The translations under genes were made by a program, and so were the position numbers. The notes under the pieces are model-generated. The model ran no database searches and had not been told where the DNA came from. It saw only the letters and a program-made list of their open reading frames with translations. Of a stretch of 15,657 nt of DNA, positions 7,025 through 14,526 are shown piece after piece. Source of the DNA: Flavobacteriales bacterium (GTDB taxonomy: Bacteria; Bacteroidota; Bacteroidia; Flavobacteriales_D; Crocinitomicaceae); contig CANJQZ010000020.1 of assembly GCA_947476515.1 (NCBI GenBank), positions 1 through 15,657 of the forward strand, read 5' to 3'. Positions within the stretch are counted from its first letter, which is position 1. Every line of letters begins with the position of its first letter.

Positions 7025-10000
7025 ATGATGAATAAACTAGTACTTCTAATAACCTTATTTCCACTTATTGCTTTAGGACAGCTTAGATTAAATGAAGCAA
7101 GTAATGCTAACGGCAATACCATTGTTTTACCAAGTGGAAGCACACCAGATTGGATTGAAATTTATAATGGTGCATCAATACCTGCTAATATTGGTGGATA
7201 TTGCCTAAGCGATAATCGGAACTTGCCCATGAAATGGACTTTTCCTTCCACCATGATTAGCCCATCTGGATTTTTAGTGGTGCATGCAGTAAATAAAAAT
7301 ACCGTAAATTTTATTGATCACTATGAAACAAGCGTTTTTGCAGACTCGATTTGGGATTACATTATTCCTACAGCAGATATTCCACAATGGAATAGTAGTA
7401 TTTTTAACAGCGGAGCTTGGCTAAGCGGACCTGCAAGTATTGGCTACGGTGATGGAGATGATGCTACTGACATCATCGGACCACACATTAGTGTTTATTA
7501 CAGAATCAACTTTCAATGCACGAACATTAACGCAATAAAAAAGGCAATTCTAGACATAGATTATGACGATGGATTTGTGGCCTACTTGAACGGTATTGAA
7601 ATCGCCCGCGCAGGTCTAACAGGTACTCCACCAACATGGAATGAATTGTCGAGTGACCATGAAGCAACAATCCCACAAGGAGGCGCTATTTCATCTTTTG
7701 AAATTGATACTACAATTATTCAAGCTGCCCTTACACTTGGGAATAATGTGCTCGCCATTGAAATTCATAATACAGATCCGAATTCATCTGATTTAACAGG
7801 AAAACCTTATTTAACCTTTGGATATGACTCCCCAGGTACATTTGCAAGCGGGACAAGCCACCCCTATTTCTCACCAACAATAGGAGGAACTCTAGAGACC
7901 AATTTTAGTTTAGCTTCAGGCGGTGAAATGCTTTACCTTTCTAATCCAGCTGGTGTTTTTATTGATTCATTGCTCCTAAGTGACCTTGAACCAAACATGT
8001 CAAATGGTAAACTTACGGATGGTGGAATCGCAACTGCCACTTTTACTATTCCTACACCAAATGCTTCTAACAATACCTCAATTGGTTATGATGGTTATGA
8101 AAATCAAGCAACAATCATAAACAATGGCGGTGTATTTCAAGGACCTATTCTTGCTAATATCGTAAATAATTCAGTTGCAAATGGAGAACTTAGGTACACA
8201 ACAACAGGAGTTAATCCTAGCACAAATTCTCCGTTGGTAGTTGGACCTATCTTGCTTTCGACGAATTGTGTTTTAAAAGTTCGTTGCTTCCCTTCTGGAG
8301 GTTCTAACCTCCTGCCTAGTTTGATTGCAACAGAAACCTTTTTGTTTCAGGAAGATTTTACCCTGCCAATCGTCTCCCTTACCATCGATTCAGCAGATCT
8401 TTATGGTGGAAATGGGATATTCGACAATTGGTGGACGGACTGGAAAAAACCCTGCGTAGTAGAATATTTTGATAAAAATGGAATAAAAAAGTTTGAGACA
8501 AGGGCCTCAGTAAAACCAGATGGAGGAGCCGGTGGAAGTCGTTCCAACCCTCAGCATAGTGTTACCATTGAACCAGCAAACAGTCTTTATGGAGAAGGCG
8601 AACCTGTACACTATCCAATAATTCCGCAAAAACCATATATTGAAGATTATTATGCTTTATATATTCGAAATGGTAGTAACTTTTGGAATCAATACCCACA
8701 AAGAGACGCTACCTTTTGTAGAATAATGGCAAAGACTAATGTTAATTCGCAGGGTTATACCCCGGCAGTAGTTTACTTAAATGGTCAATACTTTGGTATT
8801 TATGAATTGCGCGAAAAGGCGAATGAAGGTTACTTTGAAAATAATTATGGAAATGATAGAGATAGCCTAGACTTATTATCAGTAAGTTATTTTTATGGCG
8901 CTGGGGTAATTAGAACTGTCAAAGGTTCAGACACTTCGTTTTTCTCCATGCGCGATTACATCACTACAGCAGATGCTTCAAGTCCTAACTATTTTAATGA
9001 AAGTAATAAAAAACTAGACTTATACAATTACACAGATTACATCGCCGGAGAAAACTGGTTTGCAAATGCCGATTGGATCTACAATAACATGAAAATGGCA
9101 AGGACACGCACCACCGATAATAAATGGCGGTTCTTTTTGCAAGATTTAGAATGGGGTCTTGGTGGTTGGACCGATTATAATACCAATATGTTTGATTGGT
9201 TTAGGTACAACCAACAACCAAATCCATTTTGGCAAATCTATGATGCCTTGGTTCAAAACACAGAATTTAAAAATTATTTTGTGAATCGATACGCAGATCT
9301 TATGAATTTCACTTTTCAAAGTGCTAAATACACCCCTATTATTGACAGCATGTATAACGAATTACTTCCAGAACTACCTAGACATTTGCAATTATGGACA
9401 GGCGATGTAGCTGGTGGTATGGCCAATTATGCCTATTGGAGAAATGTTCACATTGGACAGTTTAACAATAGAAATACTGTCGTGCGAAATCAGATGGTTA
9501 CTGAATTTAATTTAGTGAAAAAAGTAAATGTTAGTTTAGATGTATATCCAGCAGGAGCAGGATATATCAAAATATCAACTATTGTACCGGAAACTCTTCC
9601 ATGGACAGGTGTTTATTTTGATGGTGTCCCCGTTAAAATAACAGCCGTAGCCAATCCAGGCTATACCTTCCAAAATTGGGTTCAAAATATAACACTTCCA
9701 GCAGGCAGCTTGTTGCAGGCAAGTATTACCCAGAATATTGATCAAAACGATCTATTCAAGGCAGTATTTATCGGTTCACCTGAAGAACCATCTTTGACCA
9801 TTTCAGAGATTAATTACAATCCTGACCCAACGGTAGATGGCGGAAATTGGATTGAGTTACATAATTTTGGATCTACTGCCATGGACTTAACAGCATGGCA
9901 TATTAAGTCGAAAAATCATTACGATAAATTTAGTTTTGAGGATCATACCATTATTCCACCAAATGGATATTTGGTAGTTTGTGAAAACTTAGCACTTTTT

Positions 10001-11020
10001 AATTCCATGTACCCCCAAGTTCAAAATGTAGTTGGAGGAACGGGCTTTGTTTGGAGCAATAAATACGATTCCATTCGAATTTTTAATCCTTTTGACAGCA
10101 TGGCCTTAGTCGCTGTTTATTCTGATGAAGCCCCCTACCCTAAATGTGCAGATGGTTGGGGAAGAACATTAGAGAATAAACATGCTGATAATTCAATTCT
10201 AGACGAAAACACTTGGTTTTGTGGCTGTATCAGCGGATCTCCCGGCAAAGCCTATAGCCCATGCGAAGAACCCATCAATATAAGTGAGTTTAATTTTAAT
10301 AATATTGATCAACAATACAATTCTGGCGATTGGATAGAAATTCTAAATACCAGTTCTAATAGCATTTCACTTGGTGGAATGATTTTTAAAGATGGAAAGT
10401 CAAGTCATCAATTCATTATGCCTGATGTTTCCTTACAGCCCAATGCTTATCTTGTAATTGGCAATGACTTAAATGCATTTACGCAAAGACATCCACATGT
10501 TGAAAATGTAATTGGTGTTTTTGATTTTGGTCTATCAGCCAAAGATGGTATTAGAATATACAATTCTAATGGAGTATTAATTAATAGTTTTCTCTATGAT
10601 ACTATTGCACCCTGGTCAAATATCCCAGCAACTCAAGATTATACTTTTGAAAGTGCCTTTAACGGAAGTTTTATAGATCCTAATAATGGCTTATCGTGGT
10701 TTGTTGGTTGTGAAGGTGGATCTCCAGGTGAAAAATTCGCGCCTTGTCCGGTACTTCCTGAAGGATTGGCGTATTTATATCCCAATCCAAGTGCGAGTTC
10801 CATAACTATTACTGTTGACAATACGGTATCAGGTGCTGGAGAAACCTATATCATGCTATATGATTTAAGTGGTCGCTTGATATTGAGACAAACAATGGAA
10901 AAAGTACAAGAGTCCGTAATGCAATTAAATATTGACATTAGCTCTTATTTACATGGAATGTATTTTGTAAAAGTAAGTCAGAGCAATCGCTCCATTACCT
11001 TGCCTTTCGTGAAAATATAA
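7025..11020 (+). CDS. Large secreted lamin-tail / CotH kinase-like protein with T9SS type A sorting domain
   Basis: The product has 1331 residues. In order it shows: a signal peptide (about 1-18, ending IALG); lamin-tail domain 1 (about 20-90, LNEASNANG, DWIEIYN); a beta-rich segment with DYDDGFVAYLNGIEIAR (179-195); a chitobiase-C-like module (about 365-425, LRYTTTGVNPST); a CotH kinase-like domain (about 445-790); an InlB-B-like repeat (about 835-915, ANPGYTFQNW); lamin-tail domains 2 (about 924-1080) and 3 (about 1085-1241); and a T9SS type A domain (about 1250-1331, LYPNPS, YDLSGR, HGMYFVKV). In the CotH part, candidate catalytic or metal-binding segments are ELREKANEGYF (594-604), NADWIYNNMK (681-690) and LQDLEWGLGG (705-714). 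CotH proteins are atypical kinases that phosphorylate secreted proteins; activity here is inferred only. Two ATGs, at 7025 and 7028, are both possible starts. Confidence 0.93.
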   Translation: MMNKLVLLITLFPLIALGQLRLNEASNANGNTIVLPSGSTPDWIEIYNGASIPANIGGYCLSDNRNLPMKWTFPSTMISPSGFLVVHAVNKNTVNFIDHYETSVFADSIWDYIIPTADIPQWNSSIFNSGAWLSGPASIGYGDGDDATDIIGPHISVYYRINFQCTNINAIKKAILDIDYDDGFVAYLNGIEIARAGLTGTPPTWNELSSDHEATIPQGGAISSFEIDTTIIQAALTLGNNVLAIEIHNTDPNSSDLTGKPYLTFGYDSPGTFASGTSHPYFSPTIGGTLETNFSLASGGEMLYLSNPAGVFIDSLLLSDLEPNMSNGKLTDGGIATATFTIPTPNASNNTSIGYDGYENQATIINNGGVFQGPILANIVNNSVANGELRYTTTGVNPSTNSPLVVGPILLSTNCVLKVRCFPSGGSNLLPSLIATETFLFQEDFTLPIVSLTIDSADLYGGNGIFDNWWTDWKKPCVVEYFDKNGIKKFETRASVKPDGGAGGSRSNPQHSVTIEPANSLYGEGEPVHYPIIPQKPYIEDYYALYIRNGSNFWNQYPQRDATFCRIMAKTNVNSQGYTPAVVYLNGQYFGIYELREKANEGYFENNYGNDRDSLDLLSVSYFYGAGVIRTVKGSDTSFFSMRDYITTADASSPNYFNESNKKLDLYNYTDYIAGENWFANADWIYNNMKMARTRTTDNKWRFFLQDLEWGLGGWTDYNTNMFDWFRYNQQPNPFWQIYDALVQNTEFKNYFVNRYADLMNFTFQSAKYTPIIDSMYNELLPELPRHLQLWTGDVAGGMANYAYWRNVHIGQFNNRNTVVRNQMVTEFNLVKKVNVSLDVYPAGAGYIKISTIVPETLPWTGVYFDGVPVKITAVANPGYTFQNWVQNITLPAGSLLQASITQNIDQNDLFKAVFIGSPEEPSLTISEINYNPDPTVDGGNWIELHNFGSTAMDLTAWHIKSKNHYDKFSFEDHTIIPPNGYLVVCENLALFNSMYPQVQNVVGGTGFVWSNKYDSIRIFNPFDSMALVAVYSDEAPYPKCADGWGRTLENKHADNSILDENTWFCGCISGSPGKAYSPCEEPINISEFNFNNIDQQYNSGDWIEILNTSSNSISLGGMIFKDGKSSHQFIMPDVSLQPNAYLVIGNDLNAFTQRHPHVENVIGVFDFGLSAKDGIRIYNSNGVLINSFLYDTIAPWSNIPATQDYTFESAFNGSFIDPNNGLSWFVGCEGGSPGEKFAPCPVLPEGLAYLYPNPSASSITITVDNTVSGAGETYIMLYDLSGRLILRQTMEKVQESVMQLNIDISSYLHGMYFVKVSQSNRSITLPFVKI

Positions 11021-11022
11021 TC

Positions 11023-11502
11023 TTAAGAAACGATAGCCTTATTCAAAAGGGAAATCATTGCCAGCGTTACAATAAAAAGTTGGGTTGCAGTTTCTTCATC
11101 CATGCTCGTGCCATCTTCATCATCAGTAGATACCTCCATCGCCATGAATTGAGCGAGTTGTGGTTGATCACAAAATGACTCTAATTCTTCTTCATCCTCT
11201 TCTTCAAAATAACTGTCCAACATTTCAAAAAATGGCTCTTGCATTTCATCAATTTCAGCATCAGTTACTTCACGAAGTGTAATTCCTTCCGCTTCAAATG
11301 CAGCCAATATCAAACAGAAATAATAAATTAATAAACCTTCCAAAGAATCATTTTCATACTCTTGTGGAGCTGACATTACATAGTCTAATAATTCTTGTTG
11401 TGCCAATGCATATTTCTCAGATAAAGCTTCTAATGCATCATCATCAAGATTATCTACTATAGCAATCGCTTCTTCAATACTTTTTAAACTAACATGTTTC
11501 AT
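11023..11502 (-). CDS. Highly acidic protein of unknown function
   Basis: I do not recognise this family. The frame can be extended upstream to 11574, but the ATG at 11502 is the better start. It gives MKHVSLKSIEEA, 159 residues, and leaves the -7 box TACCTTTG (11524-11517) fourteen bases upstream in the untranslated region. The protein has 41 Asp/Glu against 5 Lys/Arg, with an acidic block at 100-108 (EEEDEEELE) and another at 127-137. Hydrophobic stretches at 56-69 and 141-153 look like buried helices rather than signal peptides. It is probably cytoplasmic and alpha-helical. It converges on the CotH gene with a two-base gap and is divergent from the small membrane protein gene. Confidence 0.72.
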   Translation of the reverse strand: MKHVSLKSIEEAIAIVDNLDDDALEALSEKYALAQQELLDYVMSAPQEYENDSLEGLLIYYFCLILAAFEAEGITLREVTDAEIDEMQEPFFEMLDSYFEEEDEEELESFCDQPQLAQFMAMEVSTDDEDGTSMDEETATQLFIVTLAMISLLNKAIVS

Positions 11503-11516
11503 AAAATGAATTTTGA

Positions 11517-11524
11517 CAAAGGTA
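11517..11524 (-). promoter_or_regulatory. Putative -7 promoter box of the acidic-protein gene (TACCTTTG)
   Basis: On the minus strand this is TACCTTTG, identical to the box before era, 14 bases upstream of the ATG at 11502. No clear -33 TTG is present. Confidence 0.55.
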
Positions 11525-11531
11525 GTAAACC

Positions 11532-11545
11532 TATTTCTAGAAATA
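11532..11545. promoter_or_regulatory. 14-bp perfect palindrome between divergent promoters, possible operator
   Basis: TATTTCTAGAAATA is a perfect inverted repeat. It starts seven bases upstream of the -7 box of the leftward gene, covering the spacer where polymerase would bind. The rightward -7 box begins at 11595. An operator for a dimeric regulator is possible, but no regulator gene is in the window and short AT-rich palindromes can arise by chance. Confidence 0.3.
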
Positions 11546-11594
11546 AAAAAATTATTATGTAACAATTGATACAATTCAACTACAATGATAGCTG

Positions 11595-11602
11595 TACATT
11601 TG
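11595..11602 (+). promoter_or_regulatory. Putative -7 promoter box of the membrane-protein/rhodanese unit (TACATTTG)
   Basis: TACATTTG matches TAnnTTTG and ends 17 bases before the ATG at 11620. The nearest upstream TTG (11566-11568) leaves a 26-base spacer, longer than usual. Confidence 0.55.
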
Positions 11603-11619
11603 TGAAAATATTTGAACTA

Positions 11620-11826
11620 ATGACAAAGAAAAACACAAGAATAATAACCATTATTGCAGTAGTACTAGGTGGAGTTTTGGGCTATTTATATAATTTGAAT
11701 TTTGGTTGTAAAGAAGGATGCGCCATAAGCTCTTCCCCTATTTTATCAACTATATATGGCGGATTAATGTTCGGTTTGTTTTCTAATCTAGTACTTTCAT
11801 TAACACATAAAAAAGAAATAAAATGA
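11620..11826 (+). CDS. Small two-cysteine membrane protein (DUF6132-like)
   Basis: From the ATG at 11620 the product has 68 residues. An in-frame TTG at 11566 lies upstream of the promoter box and would put that box inside the gene, so it is rejected. Two membrane segments (about 8-24 and 41-61) flank a short loop, FGCKEGCAISSSP (28-40), holding C30 and C34. Basic residues at both ends (KKNTR, HKKEIK) suggest both termini are cytoplasmic and the CxxxC loop periplasmic. The GCxxGCxI(T/S)S.P...YG pattern resembles my memory of the Bacteroidota DUF6132 family, whose function is unknown. The stop overlaps the start of the first rhodanese gene (ATGA), so a role with sulfur transfer or thiol redox is a reasonable inference. 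Confidence 0.8.
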   Translation: MTKKNTRIITIIAVVLGGVLGYLYNLNFGCKEGCAISSSPILSTIYGGLMFGLFSNLVLSLTHKKEIK

Positions 11827-12083
11827 GCGAAATTAAAGGAACTATTGTCGATGTAAGAACGCGAGCAGAATTTAGTGGCGGACATGTCCTCAACTCAATT
11901 AATATCCCATTGCAAGAAATCTTGGAGCACGAAACTGCTTTATTTGAAATGGAAAGCCCCGTGATTTTCTGTTGTGCAAGTGGCGGAAGAAGTGGTCAGG
12001 CAGCCAATTATTTTCAAAGTAAAGGCTTGATCTGCGAGAATGGTGGTGGTTGGATGGAAGTGAACTATAAATTAAATAGTTAA
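11823..12083 (+). CDS. Small single-domain rhodanese-like protein 1
   Basis: The 86-residue protein is a minimal rhodanese fold. IVDVRTRAEF at 8-17 is the usual DVR(T)xxEF entry motif, GGHVLNSINIPL at 19-30 the GH(I)xGAxNIP-like strand, and CCASGGRSG at 50-58 the active-site loop with C51 as the likely persulfide cysteine and R56 closing it. It ends with NGGGWM (73-78). Rhodaneses carry sulfane sulfur as a cysteine persulfide between donors and acceptors. It is short because the usual N-terminal helix before the first strand is almost absent. There is no signal peptide, so it should be cytoplasmic. Its start overlaps the membrane protein's stop by ATGA, and the next rhodanese begins two bases after its stop. 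Confidence 0.9.
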   Translation: MSEIKGTIVDVRTRAEFSGGHVLNSINIPLQEILEHETALFEMESPVIFCCASGGRSGQAANYFQSKGLICENGGGWMEVNYKLNS

Positions 12084-12085
12084 TC

Positions 12086-12391
12086 ATGGGGTTTTTAAAT
12101 ACTATTTTTGGTTTTAAATCTGTAGATTATAAATCATTAAGCCAAGCAGGAGCAATAATTATTGATGTAAGAACTAGTTCTGAATTTGCAAGTGGACACA
12201 TAAAAGGATCGAAAAATATTGAATTACAACAATTAAAAAATCATCTTAATAAGATTCCAAAAGATAAAGTGATTATTACATGCTGTGCTTCTGGTATGAG
12301 GAGTGCTTCAGCCAAATCAATACTTTTACAAAATGGATTTACTGAAGTTCATAATGGTGGTGGCTGGATGAGTCTTAAAAATAAACTTTAA
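12086..12391 (+). CDS. Small single-domain rhodanese-like protein 2
   Basis: The 101-residue protein is a paralogue of the upstream rhodanese. It has IIDVRTSSEF (25-34), SGHIKGSKNI (36-45), the active-site loop CCASGMRS (66-73) with C67 as the likely persulfide cysteine and R72, and the same NGGGWM ending (90-95). Unlike its neighbour it keeps an N-terminal segment (MGFLNTIFGFKSVDYKSLSQ) that supplies the first helix. It has no signal peptide. It is the third gene of a compact unit with the membrane protein, and a weak hairpin starts at its stop codon. The shared CC-A-S-G loop and C-terminal motif indicate tandem duplication, or two specialised carriers that pass sulfur in sequence. Confidence 0.92.
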   Translation: MGFLNTIFGFKSVDYKSLSQAGAIIIDVRTSSEFASGHIKGSKNIELQQLKNHLNKIPKDKVIITCCASGMRSASAKSILLQNGFTEVHNGGGWMSLKNKL

Positions 12392-12414
12392 AAAGATGAT
12401 TAGAATCATTTTTT
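12390..12414 (+). terminator. Weak hairpin with U tract after the second rhodanese gene
   Basis: The stem AAAA-G-ATGAT (12391-12400) pairs with ATCAT-T-TTTT (12405-12414) around a four-base TAGA loop. It runs into T residues just after the stop codon. The stem has only one G-C pair, so termination may be partial. A new -7 box follows at 12432. Confidence 0.4.
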
Positions 12415-12431
12415 AGGCACTGCTTTTCACT

Positions 12432-12439
12432 TATCTTTG
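12432..12439 (+). promoter_or_regulatory. Putative -7 promoter box of trhO-lgt (TATCTTTG)
   Basis: TATCTTTG matches TAnnTTTG and lies 27 bases upstream of the trhO ATG at 12467. A T-rich run at 12409-12414 sits near the -33 position but lacks the G of TTG. Confidence 0.55.
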
Positions 12440-12466
12440 TTGTTCCAAAATTTAAAAAAACATAGC

Positions 12467-13549
12467 ATGCAACTGTGGAATAAATTAAACAAGGAGGATT
12501 TAGAGAAACATTTAAGAGAGATTGGACATAAATTTGTCACCATATCTTTTTATAAATATGCTAAAATTGTAAATCCTCAACTCTTTAGAGATCACCTTTT
12601 TCAAATGTGGTCGCAATTTGATGTAGTCGGTCGTACTTACATTGCACACGAAGGAATTAATGCTCAAATTGCTGTTCCTACAGAATTCTTAGGTGCATTT
12701 AGAGAAGCTTTATACGGAATTGAATTTCTAAATAATGTCCGCCTGAACTTTGCCGTGGATGATGCGGAAGCGGAATTTCCTTTTTTAAAACTAAAAATAA
12801 AGGTCCGAGATAAAATTCTAGCAGATGGACTAGAAGATGAAAATTTTGATGTTACTAAAATTGGAAAACATCTGAAAGCTGCAGAATTCAATGAACTTAC
12901 CAACGATCCTGATACGATTTTAATTGATTTTAGAAATCATTACGAACACGAGGTTGGTCATTTCAAAGGAGCACATCTTCCCGATGTGGATACTTTTAGA
13001 GAATCCTTGCCTTATATTGAAGAAACAATTCTCAAAGGCAATGAAGATAAAAATATAGTGATGTATTGCACAGGTGGAATTCGCTGTGAAAAAGCATCTG
13101 CTTGGTTCAAACACAAAGGATTTGCGAATATCCATCAGCTGGAAGGAGGAATTATTAAATACGCCAACGACGCAAAAGAATTAGGCATAGAGAATAAATT
13201 TATTGGTAAGAATTTTGTCTTCGATGAAAGAAGGGGCGAAAGAATCTCTGATGATATAATTGCAGTTTGTCATCAATGTGGCGCTCCTGCTGATACACAT
13301 ACCAATTGTGTCAATGATGCTTGTCATTTACTCTTCATTCAATGCGACTCCTGCAAGGAAACAAAGAAAAATTGTTGCTCTGACGAATGTTTAGATACAA
13401 TAAATTTACCACTAGAATTGCAGAAAGAATTGAGGCAAGGAAAAGACAATAGTAATAAGATTTTCAAGAAAGGCAGATCAAATAAATTACCCTTTAAGCT
13501 CAATACAGAAAAACCATTATCTTTGATTGAACATTCAATAAAAAAATAA
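12467..13549 (+). CDS. trhO: tRNA uridine(34) hydroxylase TrhO (YceA family)
   Basis: TrhO makes 5-hydroxyuridine at wobble position 34 of several tRNAs, using molecular oxygen and a rhodanese-fold cysteine. The product has 360 residues. An N-terminal domain contains GRTYIAHEGINAQIAVP (55-71). A rhodanese domain (about 130-240) has the active loop CTGGIRCEK (201-209). A cysteine-rich C-terminal part (268-308, CHQCG, CDSC, CCSDEC) has the spacing of a structural metal site seen in YceA proteins. A lysine/arginine-rich tail ends at 360. The ATG at 12467 gives the family's usual MQL(W/Y)N start. The in-frame TTG at 12437 is part of the promoter box and is rejected. lgt begins one base after the stop codon. 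Confidence 0.95.
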   Translation: MQLWNKLNKEDLEKHLREIGHKFVTISFYKYAKIVNPQLFRDHLFQMWSQFDVVGRTYIAHEGINAQIAVPTEFLGAFREALYGIEFLNNVRLNFAVDDAEAEFPFLKLKIKVRDKILADGLEDENFDVTKIGKHLKAAEFNELTNDPDTILIDFRNHYEHEVGHFKGAHLPDVDTFRESLPYIEETILKGNEDKNIVMYCTGGIRCEKASAWFKHKGFANIHQLEGGIIKYANDAKELGIENKFIGKNFVFDERRGERISDDIIAVCHQCGAPADTHTNCVNDACHLLFIQCDSCKETKKNCCSDECLDTINLPLELQKELRQGKDNSNKIFKKGRSNKLPFKLNTEKPLSLIEHSIKK

Positions 13550-13550
13550 G

Positions 13551-14414
13551 GTGCTTTTTACAATTAATTGGGCGGTAAATTCTGAAATTATTGATGGGTA
13601 TCGCACACCAAATTTATACGGTTTACTCTTCGTTACAGGATTAATTCTTGGCTATTTTGTGGTTAAAAAAATGTTCCAAAAAGAGCAAATTGGCAATGAC
13701 ACATTAGATAAATTAGTCATGTATATGGTACTTGCCACAATCATTGGTGCGCGATTAGGACATGTGCTTTTTTATGGACCTTATTACGATACCATTTCAA
13801 ATGGCGTTATTTTGGAAAGAGGTTATTTTTCCCATCCTGGAGATATTATTAAAATTTGGGAAGGTGGATTGGCCAGTCATGGTGCGGCACTAGCAATTCT
13901 TATTTCACTTTATATTTTCTCTAAAAAAGTTGTCAAAAAATCATTTCTTTGGACACTTGATCGAATGGCTGCCCCTATCGCTATTGGAGCTGCATTTATT
14001 CGCTTTGGCAATCTAGTCAATCATGAAATGGTTGGACATGTAACCACCGTTCCTTGGGGATTTAAGTTTTTACATCATGATTGTGGCTATCCATACCAGT
14101 GTGATTGGTCTATGATTCCAGTGAGACATCCAACGCAACTCTATGAAGCACTTTGCTATTTATTTGTTTTTGGATTGCTACTTTTTCTCTTTTGGAAAAA
14201 AGACTTATGGCGAAAAAAAGGATTAATTTTTGGCGTATTTCTAGTGCTTGTATTCGGAACAAGATTTTTTATCGAATTTCTTAAGGAAGGTCAAACTGCT
14301 AGAGATTTTGAATATTTTATCAATACAGGTCAAATGCTCAGCATCCCATTTGTAATTGCTGGAATATTTCTTGTCTATAAAGCATGGAAGACAAATGAAC
14401 CTCAAAATAGCTAA
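13551..14414 (+). CDS. lgt: Prolipoprotein diacylglyceryl transferase Lgt
   Basis: Lgt transfers diacylglycerol from phosphatidylglycerol to the lipobox cysteine of prolipoproteins, the first step in lipoprotein maturation, in the inner membrane. The 287-residue protein is polytopic, with about seven membrane segments. Hallmarks are GARLGHVLFY (66-75), the SHGAAL motif with H110, the signature RFGNLVNHEMVGH (151-163) with R151, RHPTQLYEA (192-200), and GTRFFIEFLKE (236-246) with R238. By pattern H110, R151 and R238 correspond to the essential H103, R143 and R239 of the E. coli enzyme. The start is GTG at 13551, one base after the trhO stop. Starting there gives an N-terminus (MLFTINWAVNSEI) like other Lgt proteins. 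Translation is probably coupled to trhO. Confidence 0.96.
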   Translation: MLFTINWAVNSEIIDGYRTPNLYGLLFVTGLILGYFVVKKMFQKEQIGNDTLDKLVMYMVLATIIGARLGHVLFYGPYYDTISNGVILERGYFSHPGDIIKIWEGGLASHGAALAILISLYIFSKKVVKKSFLWTLDRMAAPIAIGAAFIRFGNLVNHEMVGHVTTVPWGFKFLHHDCGYPYQCDWSMIPVRHPTQLYEALCYLFVFGLLLFLFWKKDLWRKKGLIFGVFLVLVFGTRFFIEFLKEGQTARDFEYFINTGQMLSIPFVIAGIFLVYKAWKTNEPQNS

Positions 14415-14471
14415 AGGTTCTAAAATCTATAAATTGCTTTGAAAATTACTTAGTGTAATCATGACAATTTG

Positions 14472-14501
14472 TTTGAAATATGAATTTCCTTCTTATATTT
14501 G
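14472..14501 (+). promoter_or_regulatory. Bacteroidota-type promoter of pdhA (TTTG-N18-TATATTTG)
   Basis: TTTG at 14472-14475 and TATATTTG at 14494-14501 are separated by 18 bases. This is the best match in the window to the two-part Bacteroidota housekeeping promoter (TTTG/-33 and TAnnTTTG/-7). It leaves a short AT-rich leader before the pdhA ATG at 14527. Confidence 0.8.
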
Positions 14502-14526
14502 CTTTTCAATTTTAATACTTCATTAA

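Noticed and set aside
11682..12087. Two minus-strand frames across the small membrane gene and rhodanese 1
   Set aside because: They are antisense to genes with clear motifs and have no recognisable content of their own.
14431..14470. Nested inverted repeats (AAATTG/CAATTT around ATTAC/GTAAT) after lgt
   Set aside because: The stems are short, almost all A-T, and lack a following U tract, so I cannot support a terminator or riboswitch call.
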